This document shows positions 22,579 to 27,881 of a DNA stretch of 32,083 nucleotides, piece after piece; positions within the stretch are counted from its first letter, which is position 1; every line of letters begins with the position of its first letter. Under the pieces are notes generated by a model that had not been told where the DNA came from, ran no database searches, and saw only the letters and a program-made list of their open reading frames with translations. Source of the stretch: a virus; the IMG/VR virus record IMGVR_UViG_3300032271_000012, positions 1 through 32,083 of that record, one strand, 5' to 3'. Position numbers and translations under genes: made by a program.

Positions 22579-23387
22579 AGCGCCCATCTTTTCAGTTTTA
22601 CCCAGCTGATTGGCTGCGAGACACGGCGCTTAGATCATGCTCAACAGGTGCAAGGGGATTGTGGATAGACATGATCTGTTTTATGCATGAAGGTAATCCA
22701 TATGGTCATCTTAAGGTTGGCAACAAGGTTATCCTTCCATCTAACCTTGCGGGTATGGTAGGGGCAACCTTGCAAGATGTTGAAGGTTGGTTAAATGAAC
22801 TACACCTTTCAGGCGTTTATGAATTGGGTGAAGGTGGAGAAATTTATTCCAAGCGAATGGTCAGAGACGAATGCCTTCGAAACAAGAGGGCAGAAGGTGG
22901 AAAGCTAGGTGGAAACCCTGCATTGAAGGTTAACCATGAGGATAACTCTAAGGTTGAAATTGAGGTTAAACAAAAACCAACCCCTTCATCTTCATCTTCA
23001 TCTTCATCTTCATCTTCAGATATTAAAGAAGGTAAACCTTCTTTGTCCACAGCAAAGCTGATGGCCTGTCCGCAAAAGGAAATTTTGAATCTTTGGGCAA
23101 AGCATCTACCTCACTTGGCACAGCCACGCAGTTGGGAAGGAACTCGCAGAGCCAACACAAAGCAACGGTGGAATCAAGCCAGCAAGCCAAGCGCATACAG
23201 CCCAGAGGGATACCAGACGGAGGAGGATGGAATCAAGTGGTGGGATAGTTTTTTTGGCTACATAGCAAAAGACACCAGCTTGTCAAATGGCTTTGAATCG
23301 CAAGGCCGAACATGGCGCCCCGACCTTGAGTGGGTAGTCAACGCAACTAACTTTCAAAAAATCATTGATGGGAAATATTCAAAATGA
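22575..23387 (+). CDS. Replication initiator-like protein (lambda O/DnaD-type N-terminus)
   Basis: 270 residues. The N-terminal domain (SFQFYPADWLRDTALRSCSTGARGLWIDMICFMHEGNPYGHL, then AGMVGATLQDVEGWLNELHLSGVYE) is a winged-helix fold of phage replisome organisers. A Ser-only linker starts at about residue 138, encoded by a TCTTCA repeat. The C-terminal part (RWNQ, then WWDSFFGYIAKDTSLSNG, then RTWRPDLEWVVNATNFQKIIDGKYSK) is typical of the partner-binding end in such proteins. Like lambda O, it may bind an origin inside its own gene and recruit helicase. No phage helicase or loader is seen nearby, so host proteins are presumably used. Confidence 0.75.
   Translation: MKRPSFQFYPADWLRDTALRSCSTGARGLWIDMICFMHEGNPYGHLKVGNKVILPSNLAGMVGATLQDVEGWLNELHLSGVYELGEGGEIYSKRMVRDECLRNKRAEGGKLGGNPALKVNHEDNSKVEIEVKQKPTPSSSSSSSSSSSDIKEGKPSLSTAKLMACPQKEILNLWAKHLPHLAQPRSWEGTRRANTKQRWNQASKPSAYSPEGYQTEEDGIKWWDSFFGYIAKDTSLSNGFESQGRTWRPDLEWVVNATNFQKIIDGKYSK
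22984..23018 (+). repeat. CTTCAT hexamer tandem repeat (5.8 copies)
   Basis: Nearly six perfect copies of a 6-base unit, encoding a run of Ser residues in the linker of the initiator gene. An AT-rich stretch follows. In lambda the origin iterons lie in the middle of gene O, so this could be part of an origin. A simple linker microsatellite prone to slippage (in-frame length change) is the plainer reading. Confidence 0.85.
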
Positions 23388-23614
23388 CATTTGCCAAACC
23401 AACCCAAAAACCTGAAGAAGAAAAAGTTTTCTCTAACTTTTGTTCAGTTCAAAACTGCGGAAGCATTTGGGCAGTTCATGTAAACGGAGACAAACCAAAA
23501 TGTAGTTATCACCAATGGCTAAACAGCGGCAAAGCAAAACCAGCGCCGATTTTGCCAAACTATCCAAAAAAAGTTAAAACGGTGAAAGCCTGGTATGACG
23601 AGGTGGAGTTTTGA
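23384..23614 (+). CDS. Small zinc-finger-like protein, 76 residues
   Basis: The start overlaps the previous stop by four bases (ATGA). The central part FCSVQNCGSIWAVHVNGDKPKCSYHQW has the spacing C-x4-C followed by C-x2-H, typical of short phage proteins with one zinc site. The termini are Lys/Pro-rich and likely flexible. Proteins of this type commonly sit between the replication initiator and nuclease genes in related phages; their role is unknown, possibly DNA or partner binding. The stop lies between two alternative downstream starts (TTG 23611 and ATG 23615). Confidence 0.68.
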   Translation: MTFAKPTQKPEEEKVFSNFCSVQNCGSIWAVHVNGDKPKCSYHQWLNSGKAKPAPILPNYPKKVKTVKAWYDEVEF

Positions 23615-24345
23615 ATGAGCTGGCTTTATTCGCAGGCGCTGGTGGAGGAATACTTGGTGGACACCTCCTTGGATGGAAAACAGTTTGCGCTGTTGAGTGG
23701 GAACCCTACCCAGCAAGCGTATTGTGCGCCCGACAAAATGACGGTTTTCTCCCCCCTTTCCCGATTTGGGATGACGTTCAAACCTTTGACGGAAACCCGT
23801 GGCAAGGAATTGTTGACATTGTATCTGGAGGATTTCCGTGTCAGGACATCTCGTCCGCAGGAAAAGGCGCAGGAATTAATGGGGAAAGATCAGGAATGTG
23901 GGGAGAAATGGCGCGGATCATTTGTGAAGTACGACCCAAATTCGTGTTTGTGGAAAACTCACCAATGCTTACTTCTCGGGGACTTGGAACCGTTCTTGGA
24001 GACTTGGCCTCAATGGGGTTTGATGCAAGATGGGGAGTGCTGGGAGCAAAAACCTTTAGTGGCCCACATTCAAGAAATAGAATCTGGATTGTTGCTAGGG
24101 ACTCCACTCAAATCAGATTCAATGAGGATCAAATTCAAAAAATCATCAACTTTAAAAGCAACCTTTGGAACTCATGTGAACTCACTCCCATATTGGACTT
24201 GTGCAAATCATGGAAAGATTCCGAGTCTGCAGCTGTATCACTGGGTGATGGCTTGGCCGAATGGGTGGGCGCAGTTCAAGCCCTTGGAAATGGACAAATT
24301 CCAATCGTGGCAGCAACAGCATGGAGATTGTTAAGTGACTTATGA
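23611..24345 (+). CDS. C5 cytosine DNA methyltransferase (compact)
   Basis: 244 residues with the C5 motifs in order: motif I LFAGAGGG (6-13), motif IV GGFPCQDIS with catalytic C77, motif VI FVENS (113-117; usually ENV), motif VIII RNRIWI (155-160) and motif X GNGQIP (226-231). Between VIII and X only about 65 residues remain for target recognition, less than in most family members, so specificity cannot be read. It transfers a methyl group from SAM to cytosine C5, probably protecting phage DNA; no restriction enzyme partner is seen. The start is a TTG overlapping the previous stop, only two bases after GGAG. A second ORF in another frame covers nearly the whole gene. Confidence 0.85.
   Translation: MNELALFAGAGGGILGGHLLGWKTVCAVEWEPYPASVLCARQNDGFLPPFPIWDDVQTFDGNPWQGIVDIVSGGFPCQDISSAGKGAGINGERSGMWGEMARIICEVRPKFVFVENSPMLTSRGLGTVLGDLASMGFDARWGVLGAKTFSGPHSRNRIWIVARDSTQIRFNEDQIQKIINFKSNLWNSCELTPILDLCKSWKDSESAAVSLGDGLAEWVGAVQALGNGQIPIVAATAWRLLSDL
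23615..24334 (+). CDS. Overlapping 239-residue ORF inside the methyltransferase gene (dual coding)
   Basis: The same strand is open in another frame for 239 codons. The ATG is placed directly after the upstream stop (TGAATG) and six bases behind GGAG, a better start context than that of the methyltransferase. The product (MSWLYSQALVEEYLVD, then SPLSRFGMTFKPLTETRG, then SLWKTHQCLLLGDLEPFLETWPQWGLM, ending LEMDKFQSWQQQHGDC) is Trp-rich and protein-like. From memory, similar sequences appear as hypothetical proteins in other phages. No domain or enzyme motif is visible. If translated, it might act with or against methylation. The alternative is a frame kept open by codon constraints of the methyltransferase. 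Confidence 0.55.
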   Translation: MSWLYSQALVEEYLVDTSLDGKQFALLSGNPTQQAYCAPDKMTVFSPLSRFGMTFKPLTETRGKELLTLYLEDFRVRTSRPQEKAQELMGKDQECGEKWRGSFVKYDPNSCLWKTHQCLLLGDLEPFLETWPQWGLMQDGECWEQKPLVAHIQEIESGLLLGTPLKSDSMRIKFKKSSTLKATFGTHVNSLPYWTCANHGKIPSLQLYHWVMAWPNGWAQFKPLEMDKFQSWQQQHGDC

Positions 24346-24559
24346 ACAAGCCAACCAAATCCTTGACCGAGCCAAAGAAGGCCAGCAATTTAGCTCTTTT
24401 GTCATCGACCGAGCTTTGTGCCTTACGGGAGACATTGATGCAAACCGAAGCCCAGGAATGGGTGAGGCGCTACAAGACGAAATTAAAGGAGGCTGGGAAA
24501 AAAGAAGCGTTTTACTGGTGGCAAACCACATTGGAAGACATAACCAAACAGCGGGGTGA
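24335..24559 (+). CDS. Possible overlapping small protein, 74 residues
   Basis: A GTG follows immediately after the stop of the overlapping 239-residue ORF and stays in its frame. The first half of the product (MTYEQANQILDRAKEGQQFS, then VIDRALCLTGDID) looks like a real helical phage micro-protein; the second half is less convincing. It overlaps the better supported gene at 24342 in another frame. It would be coupled to the inner ORF just as 24342 is coupled to the methyltransferase. Both may be used, or only the first 40 codons may be under selection. Confidence 0.4.
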   Translation: MTYEQANQILDRAKEGQQFSSFVIDRALCLTGDIDANRSPGMGEALQDEIKGGWEKRSVLLVANHIGRHNQTAG

Positions 24560-24611
24560 AGCTGCCGCAACCAATCTCACAATCAGAATGAACCTAGAAA
24601 GATCAAAATGA
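24342..24611 (+). CDS. Hypothetical protein, 89 residues, methyltransferase-coupled
   Basis: The ATG overlaps the methyltransferase stop (ATGA). The product is helical and basic. Its C-terminal half (EAQEWVRRYKTKLKEAGKKEAFYWWQTTLEDITKQRGEAAATNLTIRMN) matches a pattern I associate with short conserved proteins of betaproteobacterial phages: W-x-R, then WW, then I-x-K-x-RG, then RMN. Its role is unknown; the charged helical make-up suggests binding to protein or DNA. Its stop overlaps the next start (ATGA). Another ORF (24335-24559) shares most of this DNA in a different frame. Confidence 0.7.
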   Translation: MNKPTKSLTEPKKASNLALLSSTELCALRETLMQTEAQEWVRRYKTKLKEAGKKEAFYWWQTTLEDITKQRGEAAATNLTIRMNLERSK

Positions 24612-24718
24612 AAATTGATGTACAAAAAATGCACAGTGTTGGATTTGGAGTTTTGTTTTTTCCAAACCACGGCATTGGCATCCAGATTGGCAGACGTTGG
24701 TTTGGTATTAAAAAATGA
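24608..24718 (+). CDS. Small hypothetical basic protein, 36 residues
   Basis: It overlaps the neighbours on both sides by four bases (ATGA each time), which is strong evidence for a coupled small cistron. The product (MKIDVQKMHSVGFGVLFF, then PNHGIGIQIGRRWFGIKK) has a beta-strand character with an aromatic/Gly pattern and basic end. It resembles short phage peptides with an IGIQIGRRWFGI motif. No function known. There is no classic membrane helix. Confidence 0.6.
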   Translation: MKIDVQKMHSVGFGVLFFPNHGIGIQIGRRWFGIKK

Positions 24719-24981
24719 GATACGCTGCCCGAGTGGATGCTAACCAGGCTCAAATTGTTTCAGCACTGCGAGCTGCTGGCGCTTACGTCTGGATTATTGG
24801 CCTGCCTGTTGACCTTTTGGTCGGATTTAGGAACCACACCTTTCTTGTTGAGATCAAAGATGGCTCTAAAAAGCGTTTAACGCCCCTACAAGAAGACTTT
24901 TTTAAGTTTTGGTCTGGTAGTACGCTGGCAAGGGTTGATGGCCCTGAAGCGGCTTTAAGAATGATTGGGGTTATCAAGTGA
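24715..24981 (+). CDS. PD-(D/E)XK nuclease, VRR-NUC/Holliday-resolvase-like
   Basis: 88 residues, the minimal size for this fold. The active-site pattern is D33 in GLPVDLLVGF, then E46-x-K48 in FLVEIKDG, followed by KRLTPLQEDFFKFW, as in VRR-NUC domains of phage origin. An N-terminal helix (DANQAQIVSALRAAGAYVW) completes the fold. Such enzymes cut branched DNA structures and may resolve recombination or replication intermediates before packaging. It is coupled to both neighbours (ATGA upstream; GTG at 24978 downstream). Confidence 0.82.
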   Translation: MRYAARVDANQAQIVSALRAAGAYVWIIGLPVDLLVGFRNHTFLVEIKDGSKKRLTPLQEDFFKFWSGSTLARVDGPEAALRMIGVIK

Positions 24982-25226
24982 GCAGCCTTGATAAAGCCGT
25001 TGACTATTTGCGCGACCATGCGGGTGACTATGCTGTTGCCGAAGCGCAGCTGGTCTACATGACGGAAATGCGGAAAACTGTTAAAGCGCAATTAATGCGA
25101 GACTTTGAGATACAAGGCCACAAAACCACGGCCGCCCAAGAGCGTGAAGCCTACGCAGACCCAAAATATGTCCAACATTTAATAGCATTACAAGGCGCTG
25201 TAGAGCAAAGAGAACGAACCCGCTAA
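24978..25226 (+). CDS. Hypothetical helical protein, apparently cut short by an in-frame stop
   Basis: The GTG start overlaps the nuclease stop. The 82-residue product (SLDKAVDYLRDHAGDYAVAEAQLVYMTEMRKTVKAQLM, then AQEREAYADPKYVQHLIALQGAVEQRERTR) is all helical and matches a small phage protein family that I recall continuing with a helix such as LM-x-AAQARIEA. Here a TAA follows the last Arg, and after it the same frame reads LMIAAQARIEAEKANIY up to 25310. The full-length form would have 110 residues. Either the stop is a recent nonsense change, it is read through, or both parts work separately. Confidence 0.68.
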   Translation: MSSLDKAVDYLRDHAGDYAVAEAQLVYMTEMRKTVKAQLMRDFEIQGHKTTAAQEREAYADPKYVQHLIALQGAVEQRERTR

Positions 25227-25310
25227 CTAATGATTGCAGCCCAAGCCCGTATAGAAGCCGAAAAAGCCAATATTTACGCTGGCAACCGGACAGATCGGGC
25301 AATGCGGTGA
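25227..25310 (+). pseudogene. Detached C-terminal part of the 24978 gene
   Basis: In frame after the TAA at 25224-25226, the sequence encodes LMIAAQARIEAEKANIYAGNRTDRAMR and stops at 25310. The ATG at 25230 could start a 26-residue peptide, but the text reads as the missing last helix of the protein before it. The next gene starts within its stop (GTGA), the spacing expected if the intact gene were the norm. Confidence 0.55.
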
Positions 25311-25630
25311 ATTACCAAAAACATAAGTACATCAGAAGCAAGAAACTTTTAAAGCTGGTGGCAAGTCTTGACTGCCAACTTTGCGGGTCAGGCGTATGCG
25401 TCCAGGCGGCACACACAAATTGGGGCGGCGGTAAGGGCCGTGGCATAAAAGCTGACGATAATCTTACAGCTGCGCTGTGCATGAGTTGCCATCACGACAT
25501 TGACCAAGGCGCAAAGTGGTCAAAGGCCGAAAGACAACAGGCTTGGATCGTGGCACATTTTAAAACAGTCCAAATCCTTACCAATAATGGGCAATGGCCT
25601 GTTGACATTCCCGTCCCTGAATTGGTATAG
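25307..25630 (+). CDS. HNH-like/DUF1364-type protein
   Basis: 107 residues from a GTG coupled to the stop before it (GTGA). Cysteines and histidines are spaced as in phage recombination-associated HNH-like proteins: LDCQLCGSGVCVQAAHTNWGGGKGRG, then LCMSCHHDIDQG. These would bind zinc and form a beta-beta-alpha metal site. The basic N-terminus (KHKYIRSKKLLKLV) may contact DNA. NinG/DUF1364 relatives act in lambdoid recombination regions; a nuclease activity is possible but not shown. The 3' end contains the -35 and most of the promoter of the next gene. Confidence 0.75.
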   Translation: MNYQKHKYIRSKKLLKLVASLDCQLCGSGVCVQAAHTNWGGGKGRGIKADDNLTAALCMSCHHDIDQGAKWSKAERQQAWIVAHFKTVQILTNNGQWPVDIPVPELV

Positions 25631-25631
25631 T
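25602..25631 (+). promoter_or_regulatory. Strong sigma-70-type promoter for the Dps-like gene
   Basis: Consensus TTGACA at 25602-25607, 18-base spacer, TATAGT at 25626-25631. It lies within the end of the HNH gene. The -10 ends six bases before the ATG at 25638, so the transcript should begin at the start codon or within a base or two. Confidence 0.75.
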
Positions 25632-25637
25632 GCAGAA

Positions 25638-26006
25638 ATGGATAAAAATGCCGAAGTCGCTGAGTTCGTGGCTACTCTGTTTCACAGTGGCACGATTACT
25701 CATTTCCAACACTTGCAGACACGGGAATACGCTACCCATAAAGCATTGGGCAAGTTTTACCCTAAAATTGTTGACCTAGCAGATTCCTTAGCAGAAAGTT
25801 ATCAAGGCCGATACAACACCAGGATGAATAAGTTTCCTGACGAGCTGCATCAGCCAAAAGAAACACCCACTGAGTATCTGACACAACTTAAAGCGTTTGT
25901 TCAAGAAGCTCGTGTAGAAATCCCCCAAGATACAGAACTGCAAAACATCGTAGATGAAATTGCCGATCTGATCAATTCAACCTTGTATCTACTTACCCTT
26001 AAATAG
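25638..26006 (+). CDS. Dps/ferritin-like protein (DUF5856-type)
   Basis: 122 residues from the ATG at 25638. The helices VAEFVATLFHSGTITHFQHLQTREYATHKALGKFYPKIVDLADSLAESYQGR and EYLTQLKAFVQEAR, then NIVDEIADLINSTLYLLTL, form a four-helix pattern with H and E/D residues placed as in Dps-like proteins (THFQHLQ, HKALGKFY, DLADSLAE). I recall phage members under DUF5856. They may bind DNA or metal. It has its own strong promoter inside the previous gene and no Shine-Dalgarno sequence, suggesting leaderless translation. A longer frame starting at 25500 is a shadow inside the HNH gene. Confidence 0.72.
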   Translation: MDKNAEVAEFVATLFHSGTITHFQHLQTREYATHKALGKFYPKIVDLADSLAESYQGRYNTRMNKFPDELHQPKETPTEYLTQLKAFVQEARVEIPQDTELQNIVDEIADLINSTLYLLTLK

Positions 26007-26014
26007 GAATCATC

Positions 26015-26206
26015 ATGCAAAAATTGACTAAAGACATGGCTGGCTACGGCAACACCGCAAAAATGGCAGGCAACCCTGCCCCTGACATGAAAAAAGAATC
26101 CATGAAAGAAAAAATGCCTATGAAAAAAATGGGCATGGAAGAAAAATTCGAAGGTGGCAAGAAAGAACAGTCTTGCTACACTCACGACCGCAAATCTAGC
26201 CAGTAA
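26015..26206 (+). CDS. Lys/Met-rich hypothetical protein, 63 residues
   Basis: The start follows TAGGAATCATC. The product is strongly basic and low in complexity (MQKLTKDMAGYGNTAKMAG, then MKKESMKEKMPMKKMGMEEKFEGGKKEQSCYTHDRKSSQ), with no hydrophobic core, so it is probably disordered alone. Small Lys-rich proteins occur in a group here (also 26870, 27028 and 27726); they could bind DNA or RNA. Function unknown. A perfect hairpin at 26210-26244 follows its stop. Confidence 0.6.
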   Translation: MQKLTKDMAGYGNTAKMAGNPAPDMKKESMKEKMPMKKMGMEEKFEGGKKEQSCYTHDRKSSQ

Positions 26207-26209
26207 AGC

Positions 26210-26244
26210 GAAACGCCCTTAGAAGGTAAATCTAGGGGCGCTTC
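26210..26244 (+). terminator. Hairpin in gene gap, no T-run (weak terminator or processing site)
   Basis: CGCCCTTAGA (26214-26223) and TCTAGGGGCG (26231-26240) pair over 10 bp with one G-T pair, loop AGGTAAA. After one mismatch the stem extends with GAA/TTC. No run of T follows, so it is not a standard terminator. It may stabilise or separate the Dps-like and downstream messages. Confidence 0.5.
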
Positions 26245-26269
26245 TAACCAAACAATAGAAAGGTATTGA

Positions 26270-26500
26270 ATGGCTGAATCAGATTCTAATTGTGGAAACT
26301 GCAAATTCTTCAAGAATATGCAGATCATGGGCCTTTGTCGCCACAGTCCACAGCAGCAGAACAAGCACCAAAGTGATTGGTGCGGTCAACACCAGGCGCG
26401 TGAGGCAGACATCATCAAACTGCCCGTTTACGACATCATGACGGACAAAACCACCGAGGTTTCTGTTCGCAAAAAGCCTGGAAGACCAAAAAAATGTTAA
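26270..26500 (+). CDS. Small Cys-rich protein with AT-hook-like end
   Basis: 76 residues starting after AATAGAAAGGTATTGA. NCGNCKFFKNMQIMGLCRHSP, followed by SDWCGQH, is a known layout of four cysteines in small phage proteins (CxxCxFF, then GxCRxxP, then WCGxH) that probably hold a zinc or iron ion. The C-terminus (KKPGRPKKC) contains a GRP core like an AT-hook and may bind AT-rich DNA. It overlaps the GroES-like gene by seven bases. Function unknown; the motif points to DNA association. Confidence 0.7.
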   Translation: MAESDSNCGNCKFFKNMQIMGLCRHSPQQQNKHQSDWCGQHQAREADIIKLPVYDIMTDKTTEVSVRKKPGRPKKC

Positions 26501-26754
26501 GCCCACTGCATGATCGTGTTGTTGTAAAGCCACAAGTGCGAAATCTATCCGACATTATTTATGTCAACAACAAAGAAGCCTTTAACGAGGGGACTATTGT
26601 CGCCATCGGCCCAAAGGTTTACGATGTGAAGGTGGGCGACTTCATCAAGTATGGGAACGGGGACTACCTTAACTGGCCCACCCATAAAATTGAAGGTCAA
26701 GATTATCAAATCATTCAATTAGCCGACATCTGCGCGGTTGTGGAACCAACATGA
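26494..26754 (+). CDS. GroES-like co-chaperonin
   Basis: 86 residues, near the normal 95-100. The N-terminus SPLHDRVVVKP is the Cpn10 signature (PLxDRVxVKP). GTIVAIGPKVYDVKVGDFIKYG is the second strand pair (GxVVAVGxG, then VKVGDxVxYG), and DICAVVE closes the barrel. The mobile loop region (residues 16-30, QVRNLSDIIYVNNKE) is shortened and different from bacterial GroES, so its fit to host GroEL may be altered. Phages such as T4 supply their own co-chaperonin for capsid folding. It lies about 1.8 kb before the packaging genes, and the coat here is of P22 type, whose folding can need GroEL/ES. Confidence 0.78.
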   Translation: MLSPLHDRVVVKPQVRNLSDIIYVNNKEAFNEGTIVAIGPKVYDVKVGDFIKYGNGDYLNWPTHKIEGQDYQIIQLADICAVVEPT

Positions 26755-26873
26755 GCAAATTTTGTTGCCCTAAATGCAAGAAATTTGAATTGAAATTTGC
26801 TGATTCAGATGAAATGTATGTTTGCGATAATTGCTATTATTGGTGGTATTTAGATGAATTGGAACCAAAATGA
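26751..26873 (+). CDS. Zinc-ribbon micro-protein, 40 residues
   Basis: It overlaps both neighbours by four bases (ATGA). MSKFCCPKCKKFEL and YVCDNCYYWW give two CxxC knuckles about 20 residues apart, a minimal zinc ribbon, with an acidic/aromatic tail (YLDELEPK). Such proteins could bind nucleic acid or a polymerase. It is too short for a length-filtered ORF list but is strongly supported by coupling and by the cysteine pattern. Confidence 0.68.
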   Translation: MSKFCCPKCKKFELKFADSDEMYVCDNCYYWWYLDELEPK

Positions 26874-27031
26874 AAACTGGACTTTACGCTAACCTTCATG
26901 CGAAGCAAGAACGCATCAAGAGTGAAAAGGCAACTGGTAAACCTGTAGAGCGCATGAGGTCGCCAGGTGCAAAGGGCGCACCGACTGCTCAAGCCTTTAA
27001 GCAATCCGCAAAGACTGCGAAGAAGAAATGA
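26870..27031 (+). CDS. Small basic protein, 53 residues
   Basis: Coupled by ATGA to the gene before and after. MKTGLYANLHAKQERIKSEK, then RMRSPGAKGAPTAQAFKQSAKTAKKK, is a sequence type I recall from many phages of environmental Proteobacteria: a short helical N-terminus, then a Gly/Pro turn and a Lys-rich tail. Function unknown; the charge suggests nucleic-acid binding. Neighbours of the same kind follow. Confidence 0.65.
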   Translation: MKTGLYANLHAKQERIKSEKATGKPVERMRSPGAKGAPTAQAFKQSAKTAKKK

Positions 27032-27300
27032 CAAAGCACGACAAGCCTATTCCCCACAAAACCACAGGCAAGGGGAAAACATACAACCCGACTGAAAAAG
27101 GTGCGGGGATGACAGCCAAGGGTCGTGCCGAATACAATGCCAAGAATGGCTCAAATTTAAAGCCCCCTGCCCCAAATCCTAAGACAAAAGCAGATGCAGG
27201 CCGTAAAGCATCATTTTGCGCTAGGATGGAGGGTGTAGTAAAAAACGCCAAAGGCCCAGCAGAACGAGCCAAGGCATCCCTTAAAAACTGGAACTGTTAA
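27028..27300 (+). CDS. Basic protein, DUF6321-like, 90 residues
   Basis: MTKHDKPIPHKTTGKGKTYNPTEKGAGMTAKGRAEYNAKNGSNLKPPAP, then GRKASFCARMEGV, matches a pattern of small conserved proteins (TxKGRAxYN, NLKPPAP, SFCARMxGV) that I recall as DUF6321. The whole protein is basic and Gly/Pro-rich. Its start overlaps the previous stop (ATGA). A nucleic-acid-binding role is plausible, none is proven. It ends nine bases before the next start, which has its own AAAGGAACATC. Confidence 0.7.
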   Translation: MTKHDKPIPHKTTGKGKTYNPTEKGAGMTAKGRAEYNAKNGSNLKPPAPNPKTKADAGRKASFCARMEGVVKNAKGPAERAKASLKNWNC

Positions 27301-27309
27301 AGGAACATC

Positions 27310-27726
27310 ATGTCAAACTCAGTAGCAACAGGCGTAGCCTACCAAGACCCCGAATTTTCAACTTGTTACGCAACTGCCGAAATCGGTTACTCAGCAGCTG
27401 GACAAGGCGCTGTCACTCAATTGACAGATAAGTCTACAGGTGTGACTTTAAACAAGTCTGCTGGTCGCATCACAATGAATAACGCTGCTTTGGCTGGAGC
27501 CACTGCTGTGTCGTTTATCCTGACCAACAGCTTGATTTCAATCAACGATACGATCATTGTCTGTGTGTCTAGCAATACCACTGGCAGTGCTCTTGGCGCC
27601 TATACGACCTATGTTTCTTACTTGGCTGCTGGTTCTGCGCTGATCACATTGCGTAACTTGACTGCATCGACTTCTTATTCGGAAGCCGTGATCATTAACT
27701 ACGCAATCATTCACGGTGCATCGTAA
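27310..27726 (+). CDS. Putative minor structural protein, 138 residues
   Basis: A beta-rich, uncharged protein ([17 protein letters not shown], then [33 protein letters not shown], then NDTIIVCV, then [27 protein letters not shown]) of a type common in phage genomes between replication and packaging genes. The [10 protein letters not shown] and VSFILTNS phrases and the [11 protein letters not shown] end are features I recall as conserved. It has the look of an all-beta capsomer-binding or fibre protein. A decoration role is inference. The stop overlaps the next start (TAATG). Confidence 0.65.
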   Translation: MSNSVATGVAYQDPEFSTCYATAEIGYSAAGQGAVTQLTDKSTGVTLNKSAGRITMNNAALAGATAVSFILTNSLISINDTIIVCVSSNTTGSALGAYTTYVSYLAAGSALITLRNLTASTSYSEAVIINYAIIHGAS

Positions 27727-27881
27727 TGCCTTTAATTGCATCAATGACCCCAAAGGCATTGAAGGCCAACATTAAGGCAGAGATTGAAGCAGGCAAGCCG
27801 CCTAAACAAGCGGTTGCTATTGCTTACTCTGTAAAGCGTGAAGCCGAGAAAAAGGCTGAGAAGAAGCCTAAGAAGAAGTAA
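27726..27881 (+). CDS. Small Lys-rich protein, 51 residues
   Basis: It overlaps its neighbours on both sides by one base (TAATG). [42 protein letters not shown] is helical, with the common phage [12 protein letters not shown] motif. A Lys-only tail follows ([10 protein letters not shown]). It may bind DNA or the terminase next to it; the sequence gives no further hint. Coupling to TerS makes it certain to be transcribed with packaging genes. Confidence 0.65.
   Translation: MPLIASMTPKALKANIKAEIEAGKPPKQAVAIAYSVKREAEKKAEKKPKKK

Noticed and set aside
22984-23018. CRISPR array
   Set aside because: The repeat is a contiguous 6-base microsatellite without spacers.
25901-26185. 94-codon minus-strand ORF opposite the Dps-like and Lys/Met-rich genes
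   Set aside because: Its Phe/His-rich sequence is the complement of Lys/Glu/Met codons, a typical shadow.
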